Below are positions 1 to 13,974 of a stretch of 64,000 bases of DNA, piece after piece (position 1 is the first letter of the stretch; the number at the start of each line of letters is the position of its first letter). Source of the DNA: Pseudomonas sp. BN411 (GTDB taxonomy: Bacteria; Pseudomonadota; Gammaproteobacteria; Pseudomonadales; Pseudomonadaceae). The stretch is taken from assembly GCF_029871235.1 (NCBI RefSeq), contig NZ_SSOM01000065.1, forward strand, positions 310,001-374,000, in the 5' to 3' direction. The notes beneath the pieces are model-generated. The model was not told the origin of the DNA and did not search any database. It worked only from the letters and a program-made list of their open reading frames with translations. A program made the position numbers and the translations under genes.

Positions 1-1034
1 TGGAAAGCGGTCGCCACACCACACCCGATCCGCTGGCCGTGCAGGCCACCCTGGCAGGCCTGAAACAGGCCGGTGCCCGTGCCGTTGCAATGGAAGTTTC
101 TTCCCATGGCCTTGAGCAGGGTCGGGTTGCTGCGCTGGACTTCGATGTCGCAGCGTTCACCAACCTGTCCCGCGACCACCTGGACTTCCATGGTTCGATG
201 GAGGCCTACGCGGCCGCCAAGGCCAAGCTGTTCAGCTGGCCGAACCTGCGTGCGCGGGTGATCAACCTGGATGACGAATTCGGCCGCAAACTGGCCGGCG
301 AACAGCACGAGTCGCGTCTGTTCAGCTACAGCCTGGAAGAATCCAGTGCCTTCCTTTATTGCCGAGAAGCCCATTTCGACGATCACGGCGTGCGTGCCCA
401 CCTGGTTACCCATCAGGGTGAAGGCTTGCTGCGCAGCCCGCTGCTGGGGCGCTTCAACCTGAGCAACCTGCTGGCCGTTGTCGGCGCGTTGCTGGCCATG
501 GATTACCCGCTGGCCGATGTGCTGAAGGTCCTGCCGTCGCTGCAAGGCCCGGTAGGGCGTATGCAACGACTGGGCGGCGGCGAGAAGCCGCTGGTGGTGG
601 TGGATTACGCCCATACGCCGGATGCCCTGGAGAAGGTTCTGCAGGCTCTGCGCCCCCATGTCCGTGGCCGCCTGCTCTGCCTGTTCGGTTGTGGTGGTGA
701 TCGCGATCGCGGCAAGCGTCCGCTGATGGCTGCCGTTGCCGAGCACCTGGCCGACCACGTGCTGGTAACCGACGACAACCCGCGCACCGAGGACCCGGCG
801 CAGATCTTCGCTGATATCCGTCCGGGCTTCGCCGATGCGGACAAGGTCGAGTTCATTGCTGGTCGTGGCCTGGCTATCGCCCAGTTGATCGCTTCGGCTG
901 GCGTTGACGACGTCGTGCTGCTGGCCGGCAAGGGCCATGAGGATTACCAGGAGATCGCCGGCGTACGCCATCTCTTCTCCGACCTCGACGAGGCGGCCAA
1001 GGCGCTGGACGCGAGGGAGGTGCCCAATGCTTAA
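1..1034 (+). CDS. murE: UDP-MurNAc-tripeptide synthetase MurE (5' truncated by window edge)
   Basis: Adds meso-diaminopimelate to UDP-MurNAc-L-Ala-D-Glu in the cytoplasm. The reading frame is open from base 3, so the N-terminal part, including the ATP-binding loop, lies outside the window. What remains shows Mur ligase central and C-terminal domains: HTTPDP and MEVSSHGL near the start, NLSRDHLDFHG, and the TDDNPRTEDP stretch. DNPR is the motif that selects meso-DAP rather than lysine. The stop overlaps the murF start by eight bases, so the two are probably translationally coupled. Family assignment is secure; only the start is unseen. Confidence 0.97.
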   Translation, partial: ESGRHTTPDPLAVQATLAGLKQAGARAVAMEVSSHGLEQGRVAALDFDVAAFTNLSRDHLDFHGSMEAYAAAKAKLFSWPNLRARVINLDDEFGRKLAGEQHESRLFSYSLEESSAFLYCREAHFDDHGVRAHLVTHQGEGLLRSPLLGRFNLSNLLAVVGALLAMDYPLADVLKVLPSLQGPVGRMQRLGGGEKPLVVVDYAHTPDALEKVLQALRPHVRGRLLCLFGCGGDRDRGKRPLMAAVAEHLADHVLVTDDNPRTEDPAQIFADIRPGFADADKVEFIAGRGLAIAQLIASAGVDDVVLLAGKGHEDYQEIAGVRHLFSDLDEAAKALDAREVPNA

Positions 1035-2391
1035 GCCCTTCCGTCTTTCCGAGCTCCTCGGACCGCTGCAAGCCGAACTGGTGGGGGCCGACGTCGCCTT
1101 CACCGGCGTTTCCAGCGACAGCCGCAAGATCGAAGCCGGACAGCTCTTCATCGCCTTGGTTGGCCCGCGTTTCGACGGCCATGACTACCTTGGCGACGTT
1201 GCTGCCAAGGGCGCCATCGCCGCCCTGGTACAGCGCAAGGTGGCGGATGCGCCTATCCCGCAACTGGTGGTGACCGATACCCGCGAAGGTCTTGGCCGCC
1301 TGGGTGCCTACAATCGCGACGGTTTCACCGGCCGCGTCGCAGCGGTCACCGGTTCCAGCGGCAAGACCACCGTCAAGGAGATGCTTGCCAGCATCCTGCG
1401 GACCCAGGGAAGCGTGCTGGCCACGCGCGGCAACCTGAACAACGACCTCGGCGTGCCTCTGACCCTTCTGGAGCTGGGTGCCGAACACGACAGCGCGGTG
1501 ATCGAACTGGGTGCCTCGCGCGTCGGTGAAATCCTCTACACCGTCGGCTTGACCCGGCCGCAGGTGGCGATCCTGAACAACGCCGGTACCGCCCATGTGG
1601 GCGAGTTCGGTGGTCCGGAAAAGATTGTCGAAGCCAAGGGCGAAATCCTCGAGGGGCTGCCGGCTGACGGCGTCGCCGTGCTGAACCGCGACGACCGCGC
1701 ATTCGACATCTGGCACACCCGCGCTGCAGGCCGCCGCGTGATCAGCTTCGGCGTGACTGATGGCCGCGCCGATGTACGTGCCGAGAACCTGACCCGCGAT
1801 GCGCGCGGTTGCATGGCCTTCAGCCTTCGTGGCCTGGCCGGCGACGCGGACATCCAGCTGAACCTGTTGGGGGCGCACAACGTCGCCAACTCCCTGGCCG
1901 CCGCTGCCGCCGCACACGCCCTTGGCGTGCCGCTGGTCGGGATCAAGGCAGGCCTGGAAAACCTGCAGCCTGTCAAAGGCCGCGCCGTAGCGCAGCTCGC
2001 CACGAGCGGCATGCGCGTGATCGACGACAGCTACAACGCCAACCCCGCGTCGATGCTGGCCGCCGTTGATATACTCGCCGGCTTTTCCGGTCGCACCGTC
2101 CTGGTGCTCGGGGATATGGGCGAACTCGGCGACTGGGCCGAACAAGGGCATCGCGAAGTTGGCGAATACGCTCGCGGCAAAGTCAGTGCCCTGTACGCCG
2201 TTGGCCCGCTGATGGCGCACGCCGTCGCTGCCTTTGGTGCCCAGGGGCGCCACTTCGCCGACCAGGCCAGCCTGATCCAGGCGCTGGTCAGCGAGCAGGA
2301 TGCAAACACCACAATTTTGATCAAAGGCTCCCGCAGCGCGGCGATGGACAAAGTCGTCGCGGCATTCTGCGGGACGGGGGAGGCTCACTAA
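1027..2391 (+). CDS. murF: UDP-MurNAc-tripeptide--D-Ala-D-Ala ligase MurF
   Basis: Adds the D-Ala-D-Ala dipeptide to UDP-MurNAc-tripeptide, the last cytoplasmic step before lipid I. The protein is 454 residues. The ATG at 1027 is preferred over the longer open frame beginning at 904 because the conserved N-terminus [10 protein letters not shown] begins there and it overlaps the murE stop. The P-loop GSSGKTT is at residues 109-115, followed by [15 protein letters not shown] and, further on, the DDSYNANP motif of the C-terminal domain. It lies between murE and mraY as in other dcw clusters, with only 2 bp before mraY. Confidence 0.97.
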   Translation: MLKPFRLSELLGPLQAELVGADVAFTGVSSDSRKIEAGQLFIALVGPRFDGHDYLGDVAAKGAIAALVQRKVADAPIPQLVVTDTREGLGRLGAYNRDGFTGRVAAVTGSSGKTTVKEMLASILRTQGSVLATRGNLNNDLGVPLTLLELGAEHDSAVIELGASRVGEILYTVGLTRPQVAILNNAGTAHVGEFGGPEKIVEAKGEILEGLPADGVAVLNRDDRAFDIWHTRAAGRRVISFGVTDGRADVRAENLTRDARGCMAFSLRGLAGDADIQLNLLGAHNVANSLAAAAAAHALGVPLVGIKAGLENLQPVKGRAVAQLATSGMRVIDDSYNANPASMLAAVDILAGFSGRTVLVLGDMGELGDWAEQGHREVGEYARGKVSALYAVGPLMAHAVAAFGAQGRHFADQASLIQALVSEQDANTTILIKGSRSAAMDKVVAAFCGTGEAH

Positions 2392-2393
2392 TC

Positions 2394-3476
2394 ATGCTGC
2401 TGCTGCTCGCTGAGTACCTGCAACAGTTCTATAAAGGGTTCGGCGTATTTCAGTACCTGACCCTGCGCGGGATTCTCGGCGTCCTGACAGCGCTGTCGCT
2501 GTCGCTCTGGCTCGGTCCCTGGATGATCCGCACCCTGCAGATCCGCCAGATCGGTCAGGCCGTGCGTAACGATGGCCCGCAATCGCACCTGTCGAAATCC
2601 GGCACGCCGACCATGGGTGGCGCGCTAATCCTGACCGCCATCGCCATCAGCACCCTGCTCTGGGCCGATCTGTCCAATCGCTATGTGTGGGTGGTGCTGG
2701 CCGTGACCCTGGCGTTCGGCGCCATCGGCTGGGTGGATGACTATCGCAAGGTGATCGAGAAGAACTCCCGCGGCCTCCCGAGCCGCTGGAAGTATTTCTG
2801 GCAGTCCGTGTTCGGTATCGCCGCCGCGATCTTCCTTTATATGACCGCCAGCACGCCGGCCGAGACCACGCTGATCCTGCCGCTGGTGAAGAACATCGAG
2901 ATCCCGCTGGGCATCGGTTTCGTGGTGCTGACCTACTTCGTGATCGTCGGCTCGAGCAACGCGGTGAACCTGACTGACGGCCTCGACGGCCTGGCGATCA
3001 TGCCCACCGTGATGGTCGGCGGCGCGCTGGGGATCTTCTGCTACCTGTCGGGCAACATCAAATTCGCCGACTACCTGCTGATCCCTTACGTACCGGGCGC
3101 GGGTGAGCTGATCGTGTTCTGCGCCGCTCTGGTGGGCGCCGGCCTCGGCTTCCTCTGGTTCAACACCTACCCGGCCCAGGTCTTCATGGGTGACGTCGGC
3201 GCCCTGGCCCTGGGTGCCGCCCTCGGCACCATCGCCGTGATCGTGCGCCAGGAAGTGGTGCTGTTCATCATGGGCGGTGTGTTCGTCATGGAGACCCTGT
3301 CGGTGATGATCCAGGTCGCATCGTTCAAGCTGACCGGTCGTCGTGTTTTCCGAATGGCCCCTATCCATCACCACTTCGAACTGAAAGGCTGGCCCGAACC
3401 CCGGGTCATCGTACGGTTCTGGATCATCACTGTGATCCTGGTGCTCGTTGGTCTTGCCACCCTGAAACTGAGGTAA
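2394..3476 (+). CDS. mraY: Phospho-MurNAc-pentapeptide transferase MraY
   Basis: Inner-membrane enzyme that transfers phospho-MurNAc-pentapeptide to undecaprenyl phosphate to make lipid I. The protein is 360 residues, the usual length, with about ten hydrophobic segments. Family motifs are present: the aspartate pair in [29 protein letters not shown] and the histidine-rich [12 protein letters not shown] near the C-terminus. It starts 2 bp after murF and ends 6 bp before murD, so it is inside the same operon. No internal promoter is evident. Confidence 0.98.
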   Translation: MLLLLAEYLQQFYKGFGVFQYLTLRGILGVLTALSLSLWLGPWMIRTLQIRQIGQAVRNDGPQSHLSKSGTPTMGGALILTAIAISTLLWADLSNRYVWVVLAVTLAFGAIGWVDDYRKVIEKNSRGLPSRWKYFWQSVFGIAAAIFLYMTASTPAETTLILPLVKNIEIPLGIGFVVLTYFVIVGSSNAVNLTDGLDGLAIMPTVMVGGALGIFCYLSGNIKFADYLLIPYVPGAGELIVFCAALVGAGLGFLWFNTYPAQVFMGDVGALALGAALGTIAVIVRQEVVLFIMGGVFVMETLSVMIQVASFKLTGRRVFRMAPIHHHFELKGWPEPRVIVRFWIITVILVLVGLATLKLR

Positions 3477-3482
3477 TCGAGA

Positions 3483-4829
3483 GTGACGCTGATCGCTTCC
3501 GACCAGTTCCGCATCGTTGTCGGCCTCGGCAAGAGCGGCATGTCCCTGGTGCGCTTCCTGGCGCGCCAGGGCGTGCCGTTTGCCGTGGCTGATACCCGTG
3601 CGAACCCGCCGGAGCTGGCGACGATCCAGAGCCAGTTCCCGCAGGTGGAAGTACGCTGTGGCGAGCTCGATCCGGATTTCCTCAGCCGTGCCAGCGAGCT
3701 TTACGTGAGCCCGGGCCTGGCGGTGGCCACGCCTGCGCTGCAAGAAGCGGCACGGCGTGGAACCAAGCTGTCCGGGGACATCGAACTGTTCACTCGCCAT
3801 GCCAAGGCGCCGATCGTCGCCATCACCGGCTCGAACGCCAAGAGCACTGTCACCACCCTGGTGGGCGACATGGCCCAGGCTGCCGGCAAGCGTGTCGCTG
3901 TAGGCGGCAATCTTGGTACTCCGGCGCTGGACCTACTGGACGACGACGTCGAGCTCTACGTGCTGGAGCTGTCCAGTTTCCAACTGGAAACCACCGACCG
4001 GCTGAATGCCGAGGTGGCCACCGTGCTCAACGTCAGCGAAGACCACATGGATCGCTACGCTGACATGCAGGCCTACCACCTCGCCAAGCACCGCATCTTC
4101 CGTGGCGCGCGCCAGGTCGTCGTCAATCGCGGTGACGCCTTGTCGCGTCCGCTTGTGGCCGACCAATTGCCCTGCTGGACATTCGGCCTGAACAAACCTG
4201 ACTTCAAGTCCTTCGGCATGATCGAGGAAGACGGCGAGAAGTACCTGGCCTACCAGTTCGACAAGCTGATGTCGGTTCGCGAACTGAAGGTTCGCGGCGC
4301 CCACAACCAATCCAACGCACTGGCTGCCCTGGCCCTGGGCCACGCCGTTGGCCTGGCGTTCGAGCCCATGCTCGATACGCTGCGGACTTTCGCCGGGCTG
4401 GCCCATCGCTGCCAGTGGGTGCGCGAGCTGCGTGGCGTCTCCTACTACGACGATTCCAAGGCGACCAACGTCGGGGCTGCCCTGGCGGCGATCGAAGGCC
4501 TGGGCGCCGATATCGACGGCAAGCTGGTGCTGATTGCCGGTGGCGATGGCAAGGGCGCTGATTTCTCCGGCCTCAAAGGCCCGGTGGAAGCGTTCTGCCG
4601 CGCCGTCGTGCTGCTGGGCCGGGATGCCGAGCTGATCGCCGCCGCCCTGGGGGATTCCGTGCCGCTGGTTCGGGTAAAAAACCTGGACGAAGCAGTGCTG
4701 CGCTGCTCCGAACTGGCCGAGGCTGGCGACGCCGTATTGCTCTCGCCGGCGTGTGCCAGCCTGGACATGTTCAAGAACTTCGAAGAACGCGGGCGTCTAT
4801 TCGCCCAGGCCGTGGAGGGGCTCGTCTGA
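3483..4829 (+). CDS. murD: UDP-MurNAc-L-alanine--D-glutamate ligase MurD
   Basis: Cytoplasmic ligase adding D-glutamate to UDP-MurNAc-L-Ala. The protein is 448 residues. The start is a GTG at 3483, which directly precedes the N-terminal Rossmann-like segment IVVGLGKSGMS. The ATP loop is GSNAKST at residues 116-122, with alanine where many Mur ligases have glycine. NVSEDHMDRY and the C-terminal LSPACASLDMFKNFEERG stretch are diagnostic of MurD. The stop TGA overlaps the ftsW ATG, so the genes are coupled. Confidence 0.97.
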   Translation: MTLIASDQFRIVVGLGKSGMSLVRFLARQGVPFAVADTRANPPELATIQSQFPQVEVRCGELDPDFLSRASELYVSPGLAVATPALQEAARRGTKLSGDIELFTRHAKAPIVAITGSNAKSTVTTLVGDMAQAAGKRVAVGGNLGTPALDLLDDDVELYVLELSSFQLETTDRLNAEVATVLNVSEDHMDRYADMQAYHLAKHRIFRGARQVVVNRGDALSRPLVADQLPCWTFGLNKPDFKSFGMIEEDGEKYLAYQFDKLMSVRELKVRGAHNQSNALAALALGHAVGLAFEPMLDTLRTFAGLAHRCQWVRELRGVSYYDDSKATNVGAALAAIEGLGADIDGKLVLIAGGDGKGADFSGLKGPVEAFCRAVVLLGRDAELIAAALGDSVPLVRVKNLDEAVLRCSELAEAGDAVLLSPACASLDMFKNFEERGRLFAQAVEGLV

Positions 4830-6037
4830 TGCTGGCCCGTCTGCTCGCCGCCCCGTCGCCGCTGCGCAGCCGCCGCGGCATCGACATCGACTTCCCGCTG
4901 CTGGCCGGTTGCCTGTCGCTGCTCGGCCTGGGCCTGGTGATGATCACCTCGGCTTCGTCGGAAGTCGCGGCGGCGCTGTCCGGCAACCCGCTGTACCACA
5001 TGATCCGCCACCTGATTTACCTGATGATCGGTCTCGTCGCGGGCCTGATCACGCTACAGATCCCCATGGCTTTCTGGCAGCGCCATGGCGCTCGACTGAT
5101 GTTGGCTGCCATCGTCCTGCTGATCATGGTCCTGCTTCCCGGGATCGGCCGAGAAATCAACGGCGCCAAGCGCTGGATTGGTTTCGGTCTGTTCAACCTG
5201 CAGCCGTCCGAGCTGGCCAAGCTGTTCACCGTGATGTTCATCGCCGGCTACATGGTGCGTCGCCAGGACGAAGTTCGCGAGAAGCTGACCGGCTTCATCA
5301 AGCCAATGCTGGTGCTGGGCCCGATCGCCGTACTGCTGCTGGCCGAACCGGACTTCGGAGCCACCGTGGTGCTGGTGGGCTCCTGCATCGCGATGCTGTT
5401 CCTCGGCGGGATCAACCTGCTGCGCTTCGTCCCCCTGGCCGGTGCCGTACTCGCCGCCGGCGTGCTGGTAATGACCAGCCAGAGCTACCGGATGCAGCGC
5501 TTGACCAACTTCATCGACCCCTGGGCCGACCAGTACGGCGCGGGCTATCAGTTGAGCCAGGCGTTGATCGCTTTCGGTCGCGGCGAATGGCTTGGTGTAG
5601 GTCTGGGCAACAGCATCCAGAAACAGTTCTACCTGCCTGAGGCTCATACCGACTTCGTGTTCGCGGTGCTGGCCGAAGAGCTTGGAATGGTGGGCGCACT
5701 GGCAACCGTCGGCCTGTTCGTCTTCGTCAGCGTCCGGGCCCTCTACATCGGTCTATGGGCCGAGAAGGCGCGCCAGTATTTTTCCGCCTACGTCGCCTAC
5801 GGCCTCGCTTTCCTCTGGATCGGCCAGGTGTTGATCAACATCGGTGTGAACGTCGGCCTGCTGCCGACCAAAGGCCTGACCCTGCCGTTCCTCAGCTACG
5901 GCGGCAGCTCCCTGGTGATCTGCTGCGTCAGCCTTGCGCTGCTGCTGCGAATCGAGTGGGAGCGGCGTACTCAGCTTGGCAACGAGGAAGTGGAGTTCGT
6001 CGAGAGCGATTTCTTCGACGAGGAGGTGCGCCCATGA
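4829..6037 (+). CDS. ftsW: SEDS lipid II polymerase of the divisome, FtsW
   Basis: Septal peptidoglycan glycosyltransferase of the SEDS family; it works with PBP3 (FtsI) in the inner membrane. The protein is 402 residues with about ten membrane spans. The start at 4829 overlaps the murD stop; the upstream in-frame extension to 4751 lies within murD and is not family-like. The PEAHTDFVFAVLAEELG segment contains the conserved SEDS aspartate region, and the C-terminal LPFLSYGGSSL is typical. The acidic C-terminal tail follows the last span. The stop overlaps the murG start. Confidence 0.97.
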   Translation: MLARLLAAPSPLRSRRGIDIDFPLLAGCLSLLGLGLVMITSASSEVAAALSGNPLYHMIRHLIYLMIGLVAGLITLQIPMAFWQRHGARLMLAAIVLLIMVLLPGIGREINGAKRWIGFGLFNLQPSELAKLFTVMFIAGYMVRRQDEVREKLTGFIKPMLVLGPIAVLLLAEPDFGATVVLVGSCIAMLFLGGINLLRFVPLAGAVLAAGVLVMTSQSYRMQRLTNFIDPWADQYGAGYQLSQALIAFGRGEWLGVGLGNSIQKQFYLPEAHTDFVFAVLAEELGMVGALATVGLFVFVSVRALYIGLWAEKARQYFSAYVAYGLAFLWIGQVLINIGVNVGLLPTKGLTLPFLSYGGSSLVICCVSLALLLRIEWERRTQLGNEEVEFVESDFFDEEVRP

Positions 6038-7096
6038 GCGGCAACGTGCTGATCATGGCCGGCGGCACCGGCGGCCACGTATTCCCCGCCCTGGCCTGTG
6101 CCCGCGAGTTCCAGGCCCGTGGTTTCAAAGTGCACTGGCTGGGTACGCCGAAAGGCATCGAGAACGAACTGGTTCCCCAGGCCGGTCTGCCGCTGCACCT
6201 GATCCAGGTGAGTGGCCTGCGCGGCAAGGGATTGAAGTCCTTGCTCAAGGCTCCATTCGAGCTGCTCAAGTCGCTGTTCCAGGCGCGCCGTATCGTGCGT
6301 GAGCTCAAGCCGGTCTGCGTGCTGGGCATGGGCGGCTATGTCACCGGTCCCGGCGGACTGGCGGCGCGCCTGTCCGGCGTACCGCTGATCATTCATGAGC
6401 AGAACGCCGTGGCCGGCACTGCCAACCGCAGCCTGGCACCGATCGCCAGCCGCGTTTGCGAGGCCTTCCCCGATACCTTCGGGAAAAGCGACAAGCGGCG
6501 CACCACCGGCAACCCGGTGCGCGAAGAGCTGTTCCTGGAAACCCCGCGTGACACCCTGGCCGGTCGCAAGCCGCGCCTGCTGGTGCTGGGCGGCAGCCTG
6601 GGCGCCGAGCCCCTGAACAAGCTGCTGCCCGAAGCCCTTTCCCGGCTGTCCGCTGACCTGCGCCCGGAAGTGTTCCACCAAGCCGGTCGCAAACATGACG
6701 AGATCACTGCGGAGCGTTATCGCGAGGCCGCGGTCGAAGCGGAGGTCGCGCCTTTCATCAAGGACATGGCCCGTGCCTATGCCTGGGCCGATCTGGTCAT
6801 CTGCCGTGCAGGCGCCCTGACCGTGAGCGAATTGGCCGCTGCCGGCCTGCCATCGTTCCTGGTGCCGCTGCCCCATGCGATCGACGACCACCAGTCGCGC
6901 AACGCCGAATACCTGGCGAAGGAGGGCGCGGCTGTCCTTCTTCCGCAACATTCCACTGACGCGGCCACGCTGGCCGCTCAGCTGACCGAGGTCCTGATGC
7001 AGCCCGAGAAACTCAAGGCCATGGGCGCTACCGCCCGCCGTCTGGCCAAACCCGCCGCCACCCGCACCGTGGTCGAGATCTGCCTAGAGGTGGCCA

Positions 7097-7104
<8 letters not shown>
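6034..7104 (+). CDS. murG: UDP-GlcNAc:lipid I GlcNAc transferase MurG
   Basis: Peripheral membrane GT28 glycosyltransferase that converts lipid I to lipid II. The protein is 356 residues from the ATG at 6034, which overlaps the ftsW stop; the longer open frame from 5755 is out-of-frame reading through ftsW. The N-terminal donor/acceptor loop [14 protein letters not shown] (residues 8-21) is the hallmark, followed by [29 protein letters not shown] and the UDP-GlcNAc-binding [15 protein letters not shown]. It overlaps murC by eight bases. Confidence 0.97.
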
Positions 7105-9501
<2,397 letters not shown>

Positions 9502-9505
9502 TCCC

Positions 9506-10369
9506 ATGCGTAGCGCCACTATCCGCCGCCAGGAACCCGTAATCGGCCGCGTCGCTCCGTCGCGCAAGCCGATACCGCGTGGCGCCAGCCGGACGGTGGC
9601 CAAGGAACCGCTGAGCCAGCGCCTGCCCAAGCCCAGCTTTGGCTTCCTGCGCAAGCTGGTCTGGCCAGTGATGCTCGTGGTGCTCGGTTTCGGTGCCTAC
9701 GAAGCGGCCCAGCGGCTGCTGCCGTACGCCGACCGGCCCATCGCCAAGGTCAATGTCCAGGGCGATCTGAGCTACATCAGCCAGCAGGCGGTTCAGCAGC
9801 GCATTGCGCCGTACATCGCCGCGAGCTTCTTCAGCATCGACCTGGCGGGCATGCGCCGCGAGCTGGAGCAGATGCCGTGGATCGCCCACGCCGAGGTGCG
9901 CCGGGTGTGGCCGGACCAGGTGATGGTCCGACTGGAAGAACAACTGCCCATCGCCCGCTGGGGCGACGAGGCACTGCTGAACAACCAGGGCCAGGCATTC
10001 GCCCCGCGCGAACTGACCCACTACGAACAGCTGCCGCAGCTCTGGGGACCGCAGCGCGCCCAGGAGCAGGTGATGCAGCAATACCAGATGCTCAGCCAGA
10101 TGCTGCGCCCGCTCGGTTTTTCCATAGTCCGGCTGGAGCTGCGTGAACGCGGCAGTTGGTTCCTGTCCACCGGGCAGGGCGTCGAGCTCCTGCTTGGGCG
10201 GGATCATCTGGTGGAGAAGATGCGACGTTTTATCTCGATCTACGAGAAAACGCTGAAGGACCAGATTGCGAACATAGAGCGCGTCGACCTGCGCTATCCC
10301 AACGGCCTCGCAGTGGCCTGGCGGACGCCGGTCGAGGCCCCGGCGGCGACCACGGTCGCCGTGCAGTGA
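9506..10369 (+). CDS. ftsQ: Cell division protein FtsQ
   Basis: Bitopic divisome protein that links the FtsBL complex to the ring. The protein is 287 residues: a basic cytoplasmic N-terminus of about 50 residues, one membrane span around residues 52-72, then a periplasmic POTRA domain (INVQGDL-like segment [11 protein letters not shown] onward) and the beta domain. Motifs [15 protein letters not shown] and [13 protein letters not shown] are characteristic. Primary sequence conservation in this family is lower than its neighbours, but position between ddlB and ftsA settles it. Confidence 0.95.
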   Translation: MRSATIRRQEPVIGRVAPSRKPIPRGASRTVAKEPLSQRLPKPSFGFLRKLVWPVMLVVLGFGAYEAAQRLLPYADRPIAKVNVQGDLSYISQQAVQQRIAPYIAASFFSIDLAGMRRELEQMPWIAHAEVRRVWPDQVMVRLEEQLPIARWGDEALLNNQGQAFAPRELTHYEQLPQLWGPQRAQEQVMQQYQMLSQMLRPLGFSIVRLELRERGSWFLSTGQGVELLLGRDHLVEKMRRFISIYEKTLKDQIANIERVDLRYPNGLAVAWRTPVEAPAATTVAVQ

Positions 10370-10390
10370 ATTAGAGAGAAGGTTAGAAGC

Positions 10391-11641
10391 ATGGCAAGCG
10401 TACAGAGCGGCAAGATGATCGTCGGCCTGGACATCGGCACCTCCAAGGTGGTGGCGTTGGTGGGCGAGGTTGCGGCTGATGGCCAACTCGAGATCGTCGG
10501 CATTGGCACTCACCCGTCGCGCGGCCTGAAGAAGGGCGTGGTGGTGAACATCGAATCCACCGTGCAATCCATCCAGCGCGCGGTGGAAGAGGCTCAGTTG
10601 ATGGCGGGTTGCCGCATCCACTCGGCCTTCGTCGGCATCGCCGGCAATCACATCCGCAGCCTGAACTCCCACGGCATCGTGGCGATTCGCGATCGCGAAG
10701 TCAGCGGCGCCGATATCGAACGCGTACTGGATGCCGCCCAGGCGGTCGCCATCCCGGCCGACCAACGTGTGCTGCACACCCTGGCCCAGGACTACGTAAT
10801 CGATAACCAGGAAGGCGTGCGCGAGCCGCTGGGCATGTCCGGCGTCCGCCTGGAAGCCAAGGTGCACGTGGTGACTTGCGCGGTGAATGCCGCTCAGAAC
10901 ATCGAGAAGTGCGTGCGCCGCTGCGGTCTGGAAGTCGACGACATCATCCTCGAGCAACTGGCCTCGGCCTACTCGGTCATCACCGATGACGAGAAAGAGC
11001 TGGGCGTCTGCCTGGTGGACATCGGCGGCGGCACCACCGACATCGCCATCTTCACCGAGGGCGCGATTCGCCACACCGCGGTGATCCCGATCGCCGGCGA
11101 CCAGGTGACCAACGACATCGCCATGGCCCTGCGTACGCCGACCCAGTACGCCGAAGAGATCAAGATCCGCTACGCCTGCGCCCTGGCCAAGCTGGCCGGT
11201 GCTGGCGAAACCATCAAGGTGCCCAGCGTGGGCGACCGTCCGCCGCGCGAACTGTCGCGCCAGGCCCTGGCTGAAGTGGTCGAGCCGCGTTACGACGAGC
11301 TCTTCACCCTGATTCAGGCCGAGCTGCGCCGCAGCGGTTACGAAGACCTGATTCCGGCGGGCATCGTTCTTACCGGTGGCACCGCCAAGATGGAAGGTGC
11401 GGTGGAACTGGCCGAAGAGATTTTCCACATGCCGGTGCGCCTGGGCGTACCGCATAGCGTGAAGGGGCTCGCCGATGTCGTGCGCAACCCCATCTATTCC
11501 ACGGGCGTAGGCCTGCTGATGTACGGATTGCAGAAGCAGTCCGACGGCATGCCTGTCTCCACTGGCAGCTACGGCTATGCCGAAGAAGCCAAGGCTCCTG
11601 TACTGGAACGGCTCAAGCGCTGGGTTCAGGGCAATTTTTAA
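10391..11641 (+). CDS. ftsA: Cell division protein FtsA
   Basis: Actin-like ATPase that tethers FtsZ to the membrane. The protein is 416 residues. The N-terminal phosphate loop GLDIGTSKVVALVGE, the VDIGGGTTDIAIF second phosphate motif and GIVLTGGTAKMEG adenosine motif are clear. The last residues, around LERLKRWVQGNF, form the expected amphipathic membrane-targeting helix. It is 21 bp after ftsQ and 49 bp before ftsZ. Confidence 0.97.
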   Translation: MASVQSGKMIVGLDIGTSKVVALVGEVAADGQLEIVGIGTHPSRGLKKGVVVNIESTVQSIQRAVEEAQLMAGCRIHSAFVGIAGNHIRSLNSHGIVAIRDREVSGADIERVLDAAQAVAIPADQRVLHTLAQDYVIDNQEGVREPLGMSGVRLEAKVHVVTCAVNAAQNIEKCVRRCGLEVDDIILEQLASAYSVITDDEKELGVCLVDIGGGTTDIAIFTEGAIRHTAVIPIAGDQVTNDIAMALRTPTQYAEEIKIRYACALAKLAGAGETIKVPSVGDRPPRELSRQALAEVVEPRYDELFTLIQAELRRSGYEDLIPAGIVLTGGTAKMEGAVELAEEIFHMPVRLGVPHSVKGLADVVRNPIYSTGVGLLMYGLQKQSDGMPVSTGSYGYAEEAKAPVLERLKRWVQGNF

Positions 11642-11690
11642 CCGCGGTACGCAGTAGGCGAAAAAACTAAAAAAGGAAGGAGAGGGGAAA

Positions 11691-12878
11691 ATGTTCGAAC
11701 TCGTAGATAACGTTCCGCAAACAGCGGTCATCAAGGTAATCGGTGTCGGTGGTGGCGGTGGCAACGCCGTGAACCACATGGCCAAGAGCAGCATCGAAGG
11801 CGTCGAGTTCATCTGCGCCAACACCGATGCCCAGGCGCTGAAGAACATCGGCGCGCGCACCGTGCTGCAACTCGGCCCGGGCGTGACCAAGGGCCTGGGT
11901 GCCGGCGCGAATCCGGAAGTCGGCCGTCAGGCTGCCATCGAAGACCGTGAGCGCATCGCCGAAGTGCTGCAGGGCGCCGACATGGTCTTCATCACCACCG
12001 GCATGGGCGGCGGCACCGGTACCGGCGCTGCACCGATCATCGCTGAAGTGGCCAAGGAAATGGGCATCCTCACCGTTGCGGTGGTGACCCGTCCGTTCCC
12101 GTTCGAAGGTCGCAAGCGTATGCAGATCGCCGACGAGGGCATCCGCTCCCTGGCGGAAAGCGTCGACTCGCTGATCACCATCCCCAACGAGAAGCTGCTG
12201 ACCATCCTCGGCAAGGACGCCAGCCTGCTGGCCGCCTTCGCCAAGGCCGACGACGTGCTCGCCGGTGCGGTGCGTGGCATCTCCGACATCATCAAGCGTC
12301 CCGGCATGATCAACGTCGACTTCGCCGACGTTAAGACCGTGATGGGCGAAATGGGCATGGCGATGATGGGTACCGGCTGCGCCAGCGGTCCGAATCGCGC
12401 TCGCGAAGCCACCGAGGCTGCTATCCGCAACCCGCTGCTGGACGATGTGAACCTGCAGGGCGCTCGCGGCATCCTGGTCAACATCACCGCTGGTCCGGAC
12501 CTGTCCCTGGGCGAGTACTCCGACGTGGGCAACATCATCGAGCAGTTCGCTTCCGAGCACGCCACCGTCAAGGTGGGTACCGTGATCGACCCGGATATGC
12601 GTGATGAACTGCACGTAACCGTCGTGGCCACTGGCCTGGGTGCGCGCATCGAGAAGCCGGTCAAGGTGGTCGACAACACCGTTCAGGCAGCCGCCGTGGC
12701 CACTGCCACCGTTGCCGCTCGTCCGGAGCAGCCGTCCGTCAACTACCGCGACCTGGATCGCCCGACCGTGATGCGTAATCAAGCTCACGCCGGTGCGGCC
12801 ACCGCGGCCAAGCTCAACACTCAGGATGACCTGGATTACCTGGATATCCCGGCATTCCTGCGTCGCCAGGCTGATTGA
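11691..12878 (+). CDS. ftsZ: Cell division GTPase FtsZ
   Basis: Tubulin homologue that forms the division ring. The protein is 395 residues. The tubulin signature GGGTGTG is at residues 106-112; the T7-loop region [11 protein letters not shown] follows the central helix; the conserved C-terminal peptide [12 protein letters not shown], which binds FtsA and ZipA, is intact and preceded by a variable Ala/Thr-rich linker. A very strong purine-rich ribosome site (GGAAGGAGAGGGG) precedes the ATG, in line with high FtsZ demand. Confidence 0.98.
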   Translation: MFELVDNVPQTAVIKVIGVGGGGGNAVNHMAKSSIEGVEFICANTDAQALKNIGARTVLQLGPGVTKGLGAGANPEVGRQAAIEDRERIAEVLQGADMVFITTGMGGGTGTGAAPIIAEVAKEMGILTVAVVTRPFPFEGRKRMQIADEGIRSLAESVDSLITIPNEKLLTILGKDASLLAAFAKADDVLAGAVRGISDIIKRPGMINVDFADVKTVMGEMGMAMMGTGCASGPNRAREATEAAIRNPLLDDVNLQGARGILVNITAGPDLSLGEYSDVGNIIEQFASEHATVKVGTVIDPDMRDELHVTVVATGLGARIEKPVKVVDNTVQAAAVATATVAARPEQPSVNYRDLDRPTVMRNQAHAGAATAAKLNTQDDLDYLDIPAFLRRQAD

Positions 12879-12905
12879 TGATTTGTATCAGGAGCATTAG
12901 GGTGA

Positions 12906-12938
12906 TTGGTGTTCAGCAAAGGGCGGTTCTGCTATTAT
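12906..12938 (+). promoter_or_regulatory. Candidate lpxC promoter with overlapping hairpin
   Basis: In the 112 bp between ftsZ and lpxC there is a TATTAT hexamer at 12933-12938, followed at once by CGCCGCCC. Possible -35 elements (TTGGTG at 12906, TTCAGC at 12912) have non-ideal spacing of 21 and 15 bp. GGGCGG at 12921-12926 can pair with CCGCCC at 12941-12946, enclosing the -10 box. This is a by-eye call without transcript support. Confidence 0.35.
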
Positions 12939-12954
12939 CGCCGCCCATTGTTGA

Positions 12955-13902
<948 letters not shown>

Positions 13903-13925
13903 GCAATACCCTCTTTCCTGACTTC

Positions 13926-13953
13926 AAAGGCCACCTTCGGGTGGCCTTTTTTT
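13926..13953 (+). terminator. Rho-independent terminator after lpxC
   Basis: A ten-pair stem AAGGCCACC / GGTGGCCTT closed by a TTCG tetraloop is followed by seven T residues. It lies 24 bp after the lpxC stop and marks the end of the dcw/lpxC unit. On the other strand the T run is short, so it acts mainly on the + strand. Confidence 0.9.
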
Positions 13954-13974
13954 ATCTCCAGGTTTTCGACCTGC

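Noticed and set aside
874-2388. 500-codon open frame on the minus strand across murF
   Set aside because: Antisense shadow of a high-GC gene: composition is skewed, no family motif is visible, and it covers the clear murF frame.
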